From positions 310,001-374,000 of the forward strand of contig NZ_BMHI01000004.1 of the NCBI RefSeq assembly GCF_014640635.1: a stretch of DNA of 64,000 nucleotides, written 5' to 3'. Shown here one piece after another: positions 28,017 to 34,804 of the stretch (positions are counted from its first letter, which is position 1; each line of letters opens with the position of its first letter). The notes below the pieces were generated by a model, which did not search any database, was not told where the DNA came from, and was given only the letters and a program-made list of their open reading frames with translations. Source of the DNA: Flexivirga endophytica (GTDB taxonomy: Bacteria; Actinomycetota; Actinomycetes; Actinomycetales; Dermatophilaceae). Position numbers and translations under genes: made by a program.

Positions 28017-28044
28017 TGAGCGGCGCCCGGCGGCGGTTGAGCGG
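28017..28044 (+). promoter_or_regulatory. Direct-repeat operator (TGAGCGG x2, 21-bp spacing) upstream of the SatP-like gene
   Basis: TGAGCGG at 28017-28023 and 28038-28044, exactly 21 bp apart. A TACGGT that could serve as -10 lies about 53 bp after the second repeat, matching the TACCGT at the same distance from the repeats before the PQQ-dehydrogenase operon. Just upstream, TGTGAC-N5-TCTCA (from 27999) is also shared with that operon (from 29091). Confidence 0.6.
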
Positions 28045-28159
28045 GCAACTCCCACGGTCCGGTGGTCAGGTCTGGCCCCCGTGCGGTGACAACGCATACG
28101 GTGCACGACACTGCAGATCGGCCGAAGCGCTCACAGGAGCGAATCGCCTTGCTGGCTCA

Positions 28160-28228
28160 GGGGATCACGAGCGTGATACCCCGGCGGTGAGGGAGCCGGG
28201 AGGCTCAGCACAGCGGCCCGACAGGCCG
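28160..28228 (+). promoter_or_regulatory. Structured leader with three tandem hairpins
   Basis: Three consecutive stem-loops: GGGGATCAC/GTGATACCCC (28160-28182, one bulged A), GAGCC/GGCTC with a GGGA loop (28193-28206) and CGGCC/GGCCG (28214-28228). They lie in the 368-bp gap before the SatP-like gene, downstream of the operator and putative -10, so they would be in the 5' untranslated RNA. It matches no riboswitch family I can recognise. It may be a regulatory RNA or merely a GC-rich leader. Confidence 0.4.
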
Positions 28229-28324
28229 GGCGAAGCCACAACTTCACCAGCTGCGAGGTTGCAGCCCCAGCCTGGTCAACCGACTGAGCCGGTCTGCGTC
28301 CCTACACCCAATTGGAGGACTTCA

Positions 28325-28942
28325 ATGTCCGAAGCACTCATCGAAACCACAGCCACGCCTGAGGCGGCCCCGGCCGCAGCCAGTTCCGTGGGCGACCCAT
28401 TCCCGCTCGGGCTGATCTCGTTCGGGATCTCGTCGGTCGTGCTGGCCAGCGTCATGTCCGGCATGTTCGACGCCACCGGTATGTCGGCGGTGCTCCCGGT
28501 GGCCATCGCACTCGGCTTCTTCACCGAGCTGATCGCGGGCCTGCTGCACTTCGCCCGAGGCGAGACCTTTCCCGGGCTGGTATTCACCATCTTCGCTGGA
28601 TTCTGGGGCAGCTACGCGCTGCTGGTCCAGTTCTACTCGCCGGATGTCGTCAAAGCCGGCGGCGATCCCACCAACGTGACAGGGATATACCTACTCGCCT
28701 GGGGAGTGATGACCGCCTACCTGGTGATAGCGGCACTGCGCACCAACCTGACGACGATCGTGATCCTAGGCCTACTGGCCCTGGTGTTCCTGATCGCATC
28801 GTGGGGCACGTTCGCAGGTAGCACCGGTATCGGCCACACCGCCGGCTATGTCCTCCTGATCACCGCCATCGTGGCGTTGTATGCGTCCGCGGCGATGATC
28901 GTCAACCACACCTGGGAACGGACCGTGTTGCCGATTCCCTGA
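28325..28942 (+). CDS. GPR1/FUN34/YaaH (SatP) family permease
   Basis: 205-aa integral membrane protein with six predicted helices and the family N-terminal signature region (DPFPLGLISFGISSVVLA, in place of NPAPLGL). Family members transport acetate, succinate or other small monocarboxylates. ATG 28325 has TTGGAGGA. The upstream TGAGCGG repeats and TGTGAC motif are shared with the PQQ-dehydrogenase operon, so a C1/C2 substrate or product such as formate or acetate is a plausible cargo; this is inference. A long hairpin terminator follows. Confidence 0.85.
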   Translation: MSEALIETTATPEAAPAAASSVGDPFPLGLISFGISSVVLASVMSGMFDATGMSAVLPVAIALGFFTELIAGLLHFARGETFPGLVFTIFAGFWGSYALLVQFYSPDVVKAGGDPTNVTGIYLLAWGVMTAYLVIAALRTNLTTIVILGLLALVFLIASWGTFAGSTGIGHTAGYVLLITAIVALYASAAMIVNHTWERTVLPIP

Positions 28943-28965
28943 CACGTACATGTCGCGGCCCACTC

Positions 28966-29024
28966 GCCGCTCACCCGAGACCCTCTGTTCGCTTCTGCGA
29001 GCAGGGGGTCTTCGGGTGAGCGGC
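28966..29024 (+). terminator. Long hairpin terminator after the SatP-like gene
   Basis: Nearly perfect stem of about 26 bp: GCCGCTCACCCGA pairs with TCGGGTGAGCGGC, continuing through GACCC/GGGTC to an inner stem CTGTTCGC/GCGAGCAG with a TTCT loop. No T-tract, as is common in actinobacteria. It separates the SatP-like transcript from the PQQ-dehydrogenase promoter. Confidence 0.7.
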
Positions 29025-29106
29025 ACCACCACGCGGGTGCGCGCCGGGGTCATCCGCTGTGCCGCAACGCACCTCCAGGCAGCAAATATGTGACCCACGT
29101 CTCAGC

Positions 29107-29134
29107 CAAGCGGTGGCATATGAGTGGTGAACGG
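29107..29134 (+). promoter_or_regulatory. Direct-repeat operator (CAAGCGG/TGAACGG, 21-bp spacing) upstream of the PQQ operon
   Basis: TGAACGG at 29128-29134 with a degenerate CAAGCGG exactly 21 bp upstream (29107-29113). A TACCGT -10 candidate lies about 52 bp downstream. The remaining roughly 190 nt of the 433-bp gap 28943-29375 form a leader with a GGATCA/TGATCC stem near 29218-29253, ending in GAGGAGGTG before the first ORF. Confidence 0.55.
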
Positions 29135-29375
29135 CAGGTTGCGCCGACCCGGCGGTGGGCTCTGTTCCACGGGGTTGCAGCGTCCTACCGTTTTGTCATT
29201 GCCGGGTCGGATCAATCGATTCGAGAGACCGACTGATCCGAGGAAACAACGGCGTGATGCACGACAGACGCCCGCGGGTGGGTTGCTGCAGAGCCACCGC
29301 TCACGAGCGTCATGAAACGGCGAAGCCGCTTCAATCCTGAAAGTTCAAGTAATCCCCATGAGGAGGTGACGTCCT

Positions 29376-29840
29376 ATGCCCATGAAGACTCAAGACCGAT
29401 CAGAACTCCTGAGCAAGCTCGGCCTGGACGGACAGAACAAGGCAACAATCGGGCGAGTGCTCAGCACCGGCTCGATCGGTGAGGCCACCGAGCGTCCCGA
29501 CGGCACGATGGAAGCAACCATCCGGATCGGCGAGGACGAGATGTCCTGGGAGCCGTCCATCCTGGTTCTGCCGCACGGTGGTACCTGCGAGCTGACGATC
29601 ATCAACGATGACACGAACACCCACGCCTGCCTCTTGCCGAGCAACGGTGACAAGAAGTTCATCGGCCTGCTCAACGGCTCCAAGGGCACGGCGACGATCG
29701 AACTCGACGGGCCGGGCTACTACTGGTACGGGTCCCCCGCAGGCAACGACGAGGGCCGCGGGTTGACCGCTGCCATCGTCGTGTCCGGCGAGGTGCCGCC
29801 AGAGGCCAAGCTCGACCGACCCGCCCAGTCGCGGCCGTAG
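29376..29840 (+). CDS. Cupredoxin-like protein without evident copper ligands
   Basis: 154 aa, strongly preceded by GAGGAGGTG. A beta-rich cupredoxin-like fold is suggested by the segments ILVLPHGGTCELTIINDDTN and GKGTATIELDGPGYYWYGS-like strands. The usual copper site (Cys-x-x-x-x-His-x-x-x-x-Met in the last loop) is replaced by YWYGSPAGNDEGRGL; only the His in NTHAC remains. No signal peptide or membrane segment. It is 12 bp before the PQQ-dehydrogenase, so it is probably a partner, chaperone or atypical electron carrier for it. I cannot assign a named family. Confidence 0.6.
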   Translation: MPMKTQDRSELLSKLGLDGQNKATIGRVLSTGSIGEATERPDGTMEATIRIGEDEMSWEPSILVLPHGGTCELTIINDDTNTHACLLPSNGDKKFIGLLNGSKGTATIELDGPGYYWYGSPAGNDEGRGLTAAIVVSGEVPPEAKLDRPAQSRP

Positions 29841-29852
29841 AAAGGAAGCACA

Positions 29853-31577
29853 ATGACCACCATTCCAGAAGCGCCCGAGAGCACCAGCCCGAAGGGCGAG
29901 TACATCGACGCCGGCAAGGCGATCAACCACAGCCAGCTCAGCAGCTTGAAGCACAGCGCGCCGAACGTGACCAAAGGTATCGACTACGAGCGGATCCTCA
30001 AGGCACGCACGGCGGAGCCGCAGAACTGGATCACTTACTACGGTGCCTACGACGGCCAGCGGCACAGCCTGCTGGACCAGATCAACACGGACAACGTCAA
30101 GAAGCTGAAGGTCGCCTGGATCCATCAGGCCAGCTCCACCGGCCTGATCGCCTCCACCTCGACCTATGCGTTCGAGGCATGCCCCCTGGTCGTTGACGGC
30201 ATCATGTTCGTCACCGGCTGGGACGGCTTCCTCTGGGCGCTCGACGCGACGACGGGAGAGCAGCTCTGGCGCTACAAGCACGCAGTGCCGTTCGACATCA
30301 CGTTGTGCTGTGCCAACGTCAACCGCGGTTGCGCGGTGGCGAACGGCAAGGTCTACATGGTGACCCAGAACGCCCAGTTGCTGTGCCTGAATGCCACCAA
30401 CGGCGAGAAGATCTGGCACAAGGCCATTGGTGACGTCCGCGCTGGTGAGAGCGCCTCGCTCGCACCGCTGGTCATCAAGGACACCCTCATCACCGGCTCC
30501 GCCGGTGGCGAGTATGGCGTCCGCGGTCACATCGACTGCTGGGACCTGGAGACCGGCGACCACAAGTGGCGGACCTACACGGTCCCGAAGCCCGGAGAGC
30601 CGGGCTCGGAGACCTGGCCCGCCGACGGTGAGGCCTGGGCACGCGGCGGCGGCAACCACTGGGTCACGGGTACCTATGACCCGGAGTTGAACCTCTACTT
30701 CGCGGGCACCGGCAACCCGGGACCGGACTTCGACGGCGAGGTGCGCGAGGGCGACAACCTCTACACCGACAGCGTCGTGGCGCTCGACGTGGACTCCGGT
30801 GAGATCAAGTGGCACTACCAGTTCACCCCGCACGACCTGTGGGACTACGACTCCACCATGGAGATGACGCTGTTCGAGCGGGACGGCAAGAAGTTGCTGG
30901 CCCACTTCGACAAGAACGGGTACATGTTCGTGCTCGACCGGACCAACGGCGAGTTGCAGCACGTCACTCCGTTCGTGGACCGCATCGACTGGGGCGTCAT
31001 CACCCGTGATGGCAAGGTGACCCCGCGGAAGTACCCGGAGAAGGAGGGCGAGCCCGTCCACTTCTTCCCCGGACCGGCCGGTGCGAAGGAATGGACGCAC
31101 GCTGCGTACAACCCGAACCACGACCTGTTCTATGTGCCGGTCGCCGACGTGGGTGCCACTGCCACTCGTCGCCGTCGAGAGTTCAAGGAGGGTATGCCGT
31201 ACTGGGGTGCCGCCGTCGAGGTCGACATCGACAACATGGCCGGATCCGTCAGCGCGTTCGACTCCCACGGTGAGGAGAAGTGGCGCTACCGGATGGACAT
31301 GCCGATGGCAGCGTCGATCCTGTCCACCGCAGGCAACCTGGTCTTCGCGGGCAAGCCCACCGGTGAGTTCATGGCGTTCCACGCCGAGACCGGCGAGAAG
31401 CTCTGGGAGTTCCAGTGCGGTAGCGGTCACCACAGCAGTCCGATGACCTACACGGTGGACGGCAAGCAGTACATCGCCGTGCCTGTCGGCTGGGGTGGCT
31501 GGCTCGAGGGCATCATCCCGGGCATGTCCGCCCAGGGTCACGGTGCCTCGCTGATCGCCTTCGAGCTGTCGGACTGA
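29853..31577 (+). CDS. PQQ-dependent alcohol dehydrogenase, lanthanide-type signature
   Basis: 574-aa quinoprotein beta-propeller with repeated tryptophan-docking motifs (LWALDATTGEQLWRY and later repeats). Adjacent cysteines (TLCCANVNRG) form the family's vicinal disulfide. Metal ligands are visible as Glu in GGEYGVRG, Asn in GTGNPGP, and the catalytic Asp in LWDYD. The extra Asp two residues later (D-Y-D) is the signature of lanthanide-dependent XoxF/PedH-type enzymes; calcium enzymes have Ala or Ser there. There is no N-terminal signal peptide, unlike classic periplasmic enzymes. The substrate could be methanol or another short alcohol. Cotranscribed with pqqA-C-D-E and the cupredoxin-like gene. 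No cytochrome c acceptor gene is nearby. Confidence 0.85.
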   Translation: MTTIPEAPESTSPKGEYIDAGKAINHSQLSSLKHSAPNVTKGIDYERILKARTAEPQNWITYYGAYDGQRHSLLDQINTDNVKKLKVAWIHQASSTGLIASTSTYAFEACPLVVDGIMFVTGWDGFLWALDATTGEQLWRYKHAVPFDITLCCANVNRGCAVANGKVYMVTQNAQLLCLNATNGEKIWHKAIGDVRAGESASLAPLVIKDTLITGSAGGEYGVRGHIDCWDLETGDHKWRTYTVPKPGEPGSETWPADGEAWARGGGNHWVTGTYDPELNLYFAGTGNPGPDFDGEVREGDNLYTDSVVALDVDSGEIKWHYQFTPHDLWDYDSTMEMTLFERDGKKLLAHFDKNGYMFVLDRTNGELQHVTPFVDRIDWGVITRDGKVTPRKYPEKEGEPVHFFPGPAGAKEWTHAAYNPNHDLFYVPVADVGATATRRRREFKEGMPYWGAAVEVDIDNMAGSVSAFDSHGEEKWRYRMDMPMAASILSTAGNLVFAGKPTGEFMAFHAETGEKLWEFQCGSGHHSSPMTYTVDGKQYIAVPVGWGGWLEGIIPGMSAQGHGASLIAFELSD

Positions 31578-31622
31578 CACCTACTACCAACCGAATCAGA
31601 ACAGAAAGAGAGAGGAAACACC

Positions 31623-31727
31623 ATGGAGCGACAGACTGAGACCAGGACCATGTGGGAGGCCCCCGCGATCACGGAGATCCGCGTCTCCGCTGAGGTCACG
31701 GCCTACGTGGCCACCTCGGACAAGTAA
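31623..31727 (+). CDS. pqqA: PQQ precursor peptide PqqA
   Basis: 34-residue peptide, ribosome site AGAGAGGAAA. It contains the Glu-x-x-x-Tyr core (EVTAY, Glu and Tyr four residues apart) whose side chains are crosslinked by PqqE and become PQQ. It lies between the PQQ-dehydrogenase and pqqC, and is followed by a strong hairpin that could favour extra copies of the short transcript. Confidence 0.93.
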   Translation: MERQTETRTMWEAPAITEIRVSAEVTAYVATSDK

Positions 31728-31746
31728 GTCTCAATACAGCTGCTGT

Positions 31747-31773
31747 GCACCGGGTCGCTTCGCGGCCCGGTGC
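31747..31773 (+). terminator. Intercistronic hairpin between pqqA and pqqC
   Basis: Twelve-bp stem (GCACCGGGTCGC with GCGGCCCGGTGC, one T-G pair) and a TTC loop, 19 bp after the pqqA stop and 32 bp before pqqC. It is likely an attenuator or RNA-stabilising element setting a high PqqA-to-enzyme ratio, as seen functionally in other PQQ operons. Confidence 0.6.
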
Positions 31774-31805
31774 CCAGCTCGTGTCTCCCTGGAAGGAAGG
31801 AAACG

Positions 31806-32498
31806 ATGACCGAGGTACTGACGCCTGATGAATTCGAGGCCGGACTGCGCGAGCACGCCAAGCGCTACCACTCCGAGCATCCCTTCCACCAGCGGATGAA
31901 TGACGGCGAATCCACGCAGGACGAGATTCGTGGGTGGATCGCCAACCGCTTCTACTACCAGGTCAACATCCCGCGCAAGGACGGCGCGATCCTGAGCAAT
32001 TGCCCGGACCGCGAGGTACGCCGGCGTTGGGTCCAGCGCGTCATCGATCACGACGGGACTGCCGAGGGCAACGGCGGGATCGAGTCGTGGCTTCGGCTCG
32101 GGGAGGGCGCCAGCCTGACCCGCCCGGAGATGGAGGACCAGCGACACATCCAGCCAGGTGTCCGTTTCGCGGTCGACGCGTACGTCACCTTCACCCGGAC
32201 CAAGCCATGGGTCGAGTCCGTCGCCTCATCGTTGACCGAACTGTTCGCGCCCGACCTGATGGCAAACCGCCTCGCAGCCTTCGAGCGGTACTACACCTGG
32301 ATCGATCCGGCGGCGCTGGCGTATTTCCGATCCCGACTCACGCAGGCACCACGGGACTCCGAGCACGGCCTGGAGATCGTCCGGAAACACTGCGTGACCG
32401 CCGAGACTCAAGCAGCCGCGTTCGCGGCCCTGTCCTTCAAGTGCGACGTGCTGTGGAGCATGCTCGATGCGATCGACCAGGCCTATGGCAATCGTTGA
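31806..32498 (+). CDS. pqqC: PQQ synthase PqqC
   Basis: Cofactor-free oxidase for the final ring closure and oxidation to PQQ. The 230-aa helical protein has the typical N-terminal HPFHQRMNDG and NRFYYQVNIPRKD, and internal RHIQPGVRFAVDAYV. ATG 31806 follows GGAAGGAAGG; the in-frame ATG at 31770 lies in the hairpin and is unlikely. pqqD overlaps its end. Confidence 0.95.
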   Translation: MTEVLTPDEFEAGLREHAKRYHSEHPFHQRMNDGESTQDEIRGWIANRFYYQVNIPRKDGAILSNCPDREVRRRWVQRVIDHDGTAEGNGGIESWLRLGEGASLTRPEMEDQRHIQPGVRFAVDAYVTFTRTKPWVESVASSLTELFAPDLMANRLAAFERYYTWIDPAALAYFRSRLTQAPRDSEHGLEIVRKHCVTAETQAAAFAALSFKCDVLWSMLDAIDQAYGNR

Positions 32499-32763
32499 GC
32501 CGATGATCGTCCCGCGGATCGCCCCCCACGTCCGGATGAGGTATGACGCCGCGCGCGGCCAGCACGTGCTGCTCTCACCGGAGCGGATCGTGGTCGTCAA
32601 CGAGACGGCGACGGCGGTGTTGGAGTTGTGCGACGGAACGCGCTCCGTCGAAGAGATCGTTACCGAGCTGCGCGCGCGGTACGACGAGGTGTCCGAGGAC
32701 GATGTACGGCACCTGCTGGATGAACTGAAGGCCAAGCACTGTGTGGAGGTCACTGATGGATAG
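32485..32763 (+). CDS. pqqD: PqqA-binding chaperone PqqD
   Basis: RiPP-recognition element that delivers PqqA to PqqE. 92 aa from the ATG at 32485 (overlapping pqqC by 14 bp); starts at 32467 and 32503 are also possible. Typical features are VPRIAPHVRMRYD, VLLSPERIVVVNETA and a C-terminal winged-helix segment. Its end overlaps the pqqE start by 8 bp, suggesting coupled expression. Confidence 0.9.
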   Translation: MAIVEPMIVPRIAPHVRMRYDAARGQHVLLSPERIVVVNETATAVLELCDGTRSVEEIVTELRARYDEVSEDDVRHLLDELKAKHCVEVTDG

Positions 32764-33904
32764 CCCTTATGGGTTGCTCGCCGAACTCACTTACGCCTGC
32801 CCGTTGCAGTGTGCCTACTGCTCGAATCCGTTGGCGCTGGACGAGTACCGCGAGGAGCTGACGACGCAGGAGTGGCAGCGCGTCATCACCGAGGCCGCAG
32901 AACTCGGTGTCTTGCAGCTGCACCTGTCCGGTGGTGAGCCGTTGCAGCGTCGCGACATCGTCGAGCTGGTGCAGACGGCGAGCGACCTGGGCCTCTACAC
33001 AAATCTGATCACCAGCGCCATCGGCCTGTCCGAACGCCGGGCCGAGCAGCTGCGGGAGGCTGGACTCGACCACGTCCAGATCAGCATTCAGGCCGACCAG
33101 CAGAACCTGTCCGACCAGATCGCCGGCGTCCGCTCCTTCGAACGCAAGCGCGAGGCAGCTAACCTCGTGCGTCGGCTCGGCTGGCCGATCACCTTGAACG
33201 TCGTGCTGCACCAGCAGAACCTCGACCACATCGCCGGCATCCTGGAGATGGCGGAGGACATGGGCGCCGACCGGATCGAGCTCGCGAACACGCAGTACTA
33301 CGGCTGGGCGGGCCTCAACCGGAGCGGGCTGATGCCGAGCCGGGAGCAGTTGCGCCACGCGGAGGAGGTCGTCCGAGAGGCTCGAGAGCGGGTCGGGGAC
33401 CGGATGGAGATCATCTACGTCATACCGGATTACTACAGCCGCTATCCCAAGCCCTGCATGGACGGGTGGGCCAGCCGACAATTCACCGTCACACCGAACG
33501 GTGATGCCCTGCCGTGCCCGGCCGCGCAATCGCTGCCGCTGCCGAAGGCCAACGTCCGCGAGCACTCGGTTGCCTGGATCTGGCAGGACTCCCCGCTCTT
33601 CAACGAATACCGCGGCACGGACTGGATGCCGGAGCCGTGCCAGAGCTGCGACCGGAAGGAGCTCGATTTCGGCGGCTGCCGTTGCCAGGCGTTCGCACTC
33701 ACCGGCGATGCCAGTCGCACCGACCCGGTCTGTCACCTGTCACCGGACCACGGGCTGGTCGAGACGGTCGTGGCGGAAGCGAACGACCCGGCGCGACCGA
33801 GCGGCGCAACGTTGACTCCTCGCCCTCACCCGCGCCGGCTGCAGCCGCGCACGGTGACGGTGCCGCTGACGACAGCGGAGACATCTGCACCGACTTCCCT
33901 CTGA
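32756..33904 (+). CDS. pqqE: Radical-SAM PqqA peptide cyclase PqqE
   Basis: Forms the Glu-Tyr carbon-carbon bond in PqqA. 382 aa; the SAM-cluster motif CPLQCAYCS is near residue 14, and SPASM auxiliary-cluster cysteines are in LPCPAAQ, PCQSCDRKELDFGGCRCQA and DPVCHLS. ATG 32756 has GTGGAGGT. A Pro/Thr-rich C-terminal tail of about 45 residues extends beyond the usual end. MntP-like gene follows after 10 bp. Confidence 0.95.
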   Translation: MDSPYGLLAELTYACPLQCAYCSNPLALDEYREELTTQEWQRVITEAAELGVLQLHLSGGEPLQRRDIVELVQTASDLGLYTNLITSAIGLSERRAEQLREAGLDHVQISIQADQQNLSDQIAGVRSFERKREAANLVRRLGWPITLNVVLHQQNLDHIAGILEMAEDMGADRIELANTQYYGWAGLNRSGLMPSREQLRHAEEVVREARERVGDRMEIIYVIPDYYSRYPKPCMDGWASRQFTVTPNGDALPCPAAQSLPLPKANVREHSVAWIWQDSPLFNEYRGTDWMPEPCQSCDRKELDFGGCRCQAFALTGDASRTDPVCHLSPDHGLVETVVAEANDPARPSGATLTPRPHPRRLQPRTVTVPLTTAETSAPTSL

Positions 33905-33914
33905 AAGGAGCACC

Positions 33915-34457
33915 GTGTTCGCCCTGATTGCGCTCGGCTTCGGCCTGGGCATGGACAACTTTCGAACCTCGGTTGTGCTCGGCGGGCTGAAGCCGAACCT
34001 TCGGGAGTCGGCGAAGACCTCGTTGATCTTCGCGATGTGGGACGGGATCGCGCCCCTGATCGGCATGTTGATCGGCGCATATCTGAGCACCCAGATCTCC
34101 GAGACAGCGGACACCATCGCGGCGGTCGGCCTCGCGCTCTACGGCTTCTTCATCATCGTCAAGGCGTGTCGCGAATCGGAGTGTGCCGACCCGGACCTGA
34201 AGACGGCGCGTCGGTGGCTGCCGATCCCGCTCAGCATCGACAACGTGGTCGGTGGCGCGGCGATCGGGCTCGCCGGCTACTCGCCCTGGGTCGCGCCCTT
34301 CGTCTTCGCGTTCACGACCTTCGTGCTGTCGCTCGCCGGTCACCAGGTGGGCCGGGCGGTCGCCAACTTCGTACCGGGGCTGCGCACGGATCTGCTGTCC
34401 GGGCTCGCGTTCGTGTTGATGGCTGGGATGGTTGTGGTCGGGATCGGTGACTTCTGA
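33915..34457 (+). CDS. MntP-like (LysE-superfamily) metal exporter
   Basis: 180 aa with about six transmembrane helices. Two internally repeated motifs with a membrane-embedded Asp (GMDNFRTSVVLGG near residue 12 and SIDNVVGGAAIG near 110) correspond to the paired acidic sites of MntP manganese exporters. Begins with GTG or ATG close to 33915, 10 bp after pqqE, so it is probably in the PQQ operon. The neighbouring lanthanide-type dehydrogenase makes manganese, calcium or lanthanide handling worth considering; cargo is inferred only from family. Confidence 0.75.
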   Translation: MFALIALGFGLGMDNFRTSVVLGGLKPNLRESAKTSLIFAMWDGIAPLIGMLIGAYLSTQISETADTIAAVGLALYGFFIIVKACRESECADPDLKTARRWLPIPLSIDNVVGGAAIGLAGYSPWVAPFVFAFTTFVLSLAGHQVGRAVANFVPGLRTDLLSGLAFVLMAGMVVVGIGDF

Positions 34458-34518
34458 TGACCGACCGGCTTGATCGTGCCCGGGCCGAGCCCACCGTGAC
34501 TGACGAAAGGTTGGAGCC

Positions 34519-34722
34519 ATGAACGATTCCGTCGACCAAGGACCGGGCGTTGCTGCCCTGCGCCCGCCGTGCCCGCGCTGCGGGCAGCCCTACAACGCAG
34601 AAGACGCCGCGCGGCACACGGAGCCGGTGGACTGCGGAGGATGCCATCAGTGCAAGGGCATGCCGGCCTGCTTCGCGTGCGGGTTCATGTACTGCGCCTG
34701 CGACACGCACGAGCACGGATGA
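34519..34722 (+). CDS. Cys-rich small protein with zinc-ribbon-like motif
   Basis: 67 aa, ribosome site AAGGTTGGAG. Nine cysteines in C-x2-C (CPRC), C-x2-C-x2-C (CGGCHQC) and C-x2-C, C-x-C (CFAC, CAC) arrangement plus three C-terminal histidines, so a metal-binding role is likely. I do not recognise a family. It ends the tightly packed PQQ gene series (61 bp after the MntP-like gene), suggesting a metallochaperone, sensor or unrelated zinc ribbon. Confidence 0.6.
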   Translation: MNDSVDQGPGVAALRPPCPRCGQPYNAEDAARHTEPVDCGGCHQCKGMPACFACGFMYCACDTHEHG

Positions 34723-34743
34723 GGTAGGGGGACGGACAGCGCG

Positions 34744-34769
34744 GTTTCCCGCATCGCGGCCGGGGGTAA
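34744..34769 (+). promoter_or_regulatory. SigB/SigF-type promoter
   Basis: GTTT at 34744 and GGGTAA at 34764-34769 with a 16-bp spacer, close to the GTTT-N15-17-GGGTA consensus of actinobacterial stress sigma factors. It lies about 35 bp before the membrane-protein gene at 34805. Confidence 0.55.
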
Positions 34770-34804
34770 CCCTTCTTCATGACGAGTTGAAGGAGGGCGG
34801 CGAC

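Noticed and set aside
29017..29023. Additional TGAGCGG copy
   Set aside because: It is part of the terminator stem and is 90 bp from the PQQ-operon repeats, not at the 21-bp period.
29400..31580. 726-codon minus-strand frame opposite the PQQ dehydrogenase
   Set aside because: Antisense shadow; the plus-strand gene has complete active-site motifs.
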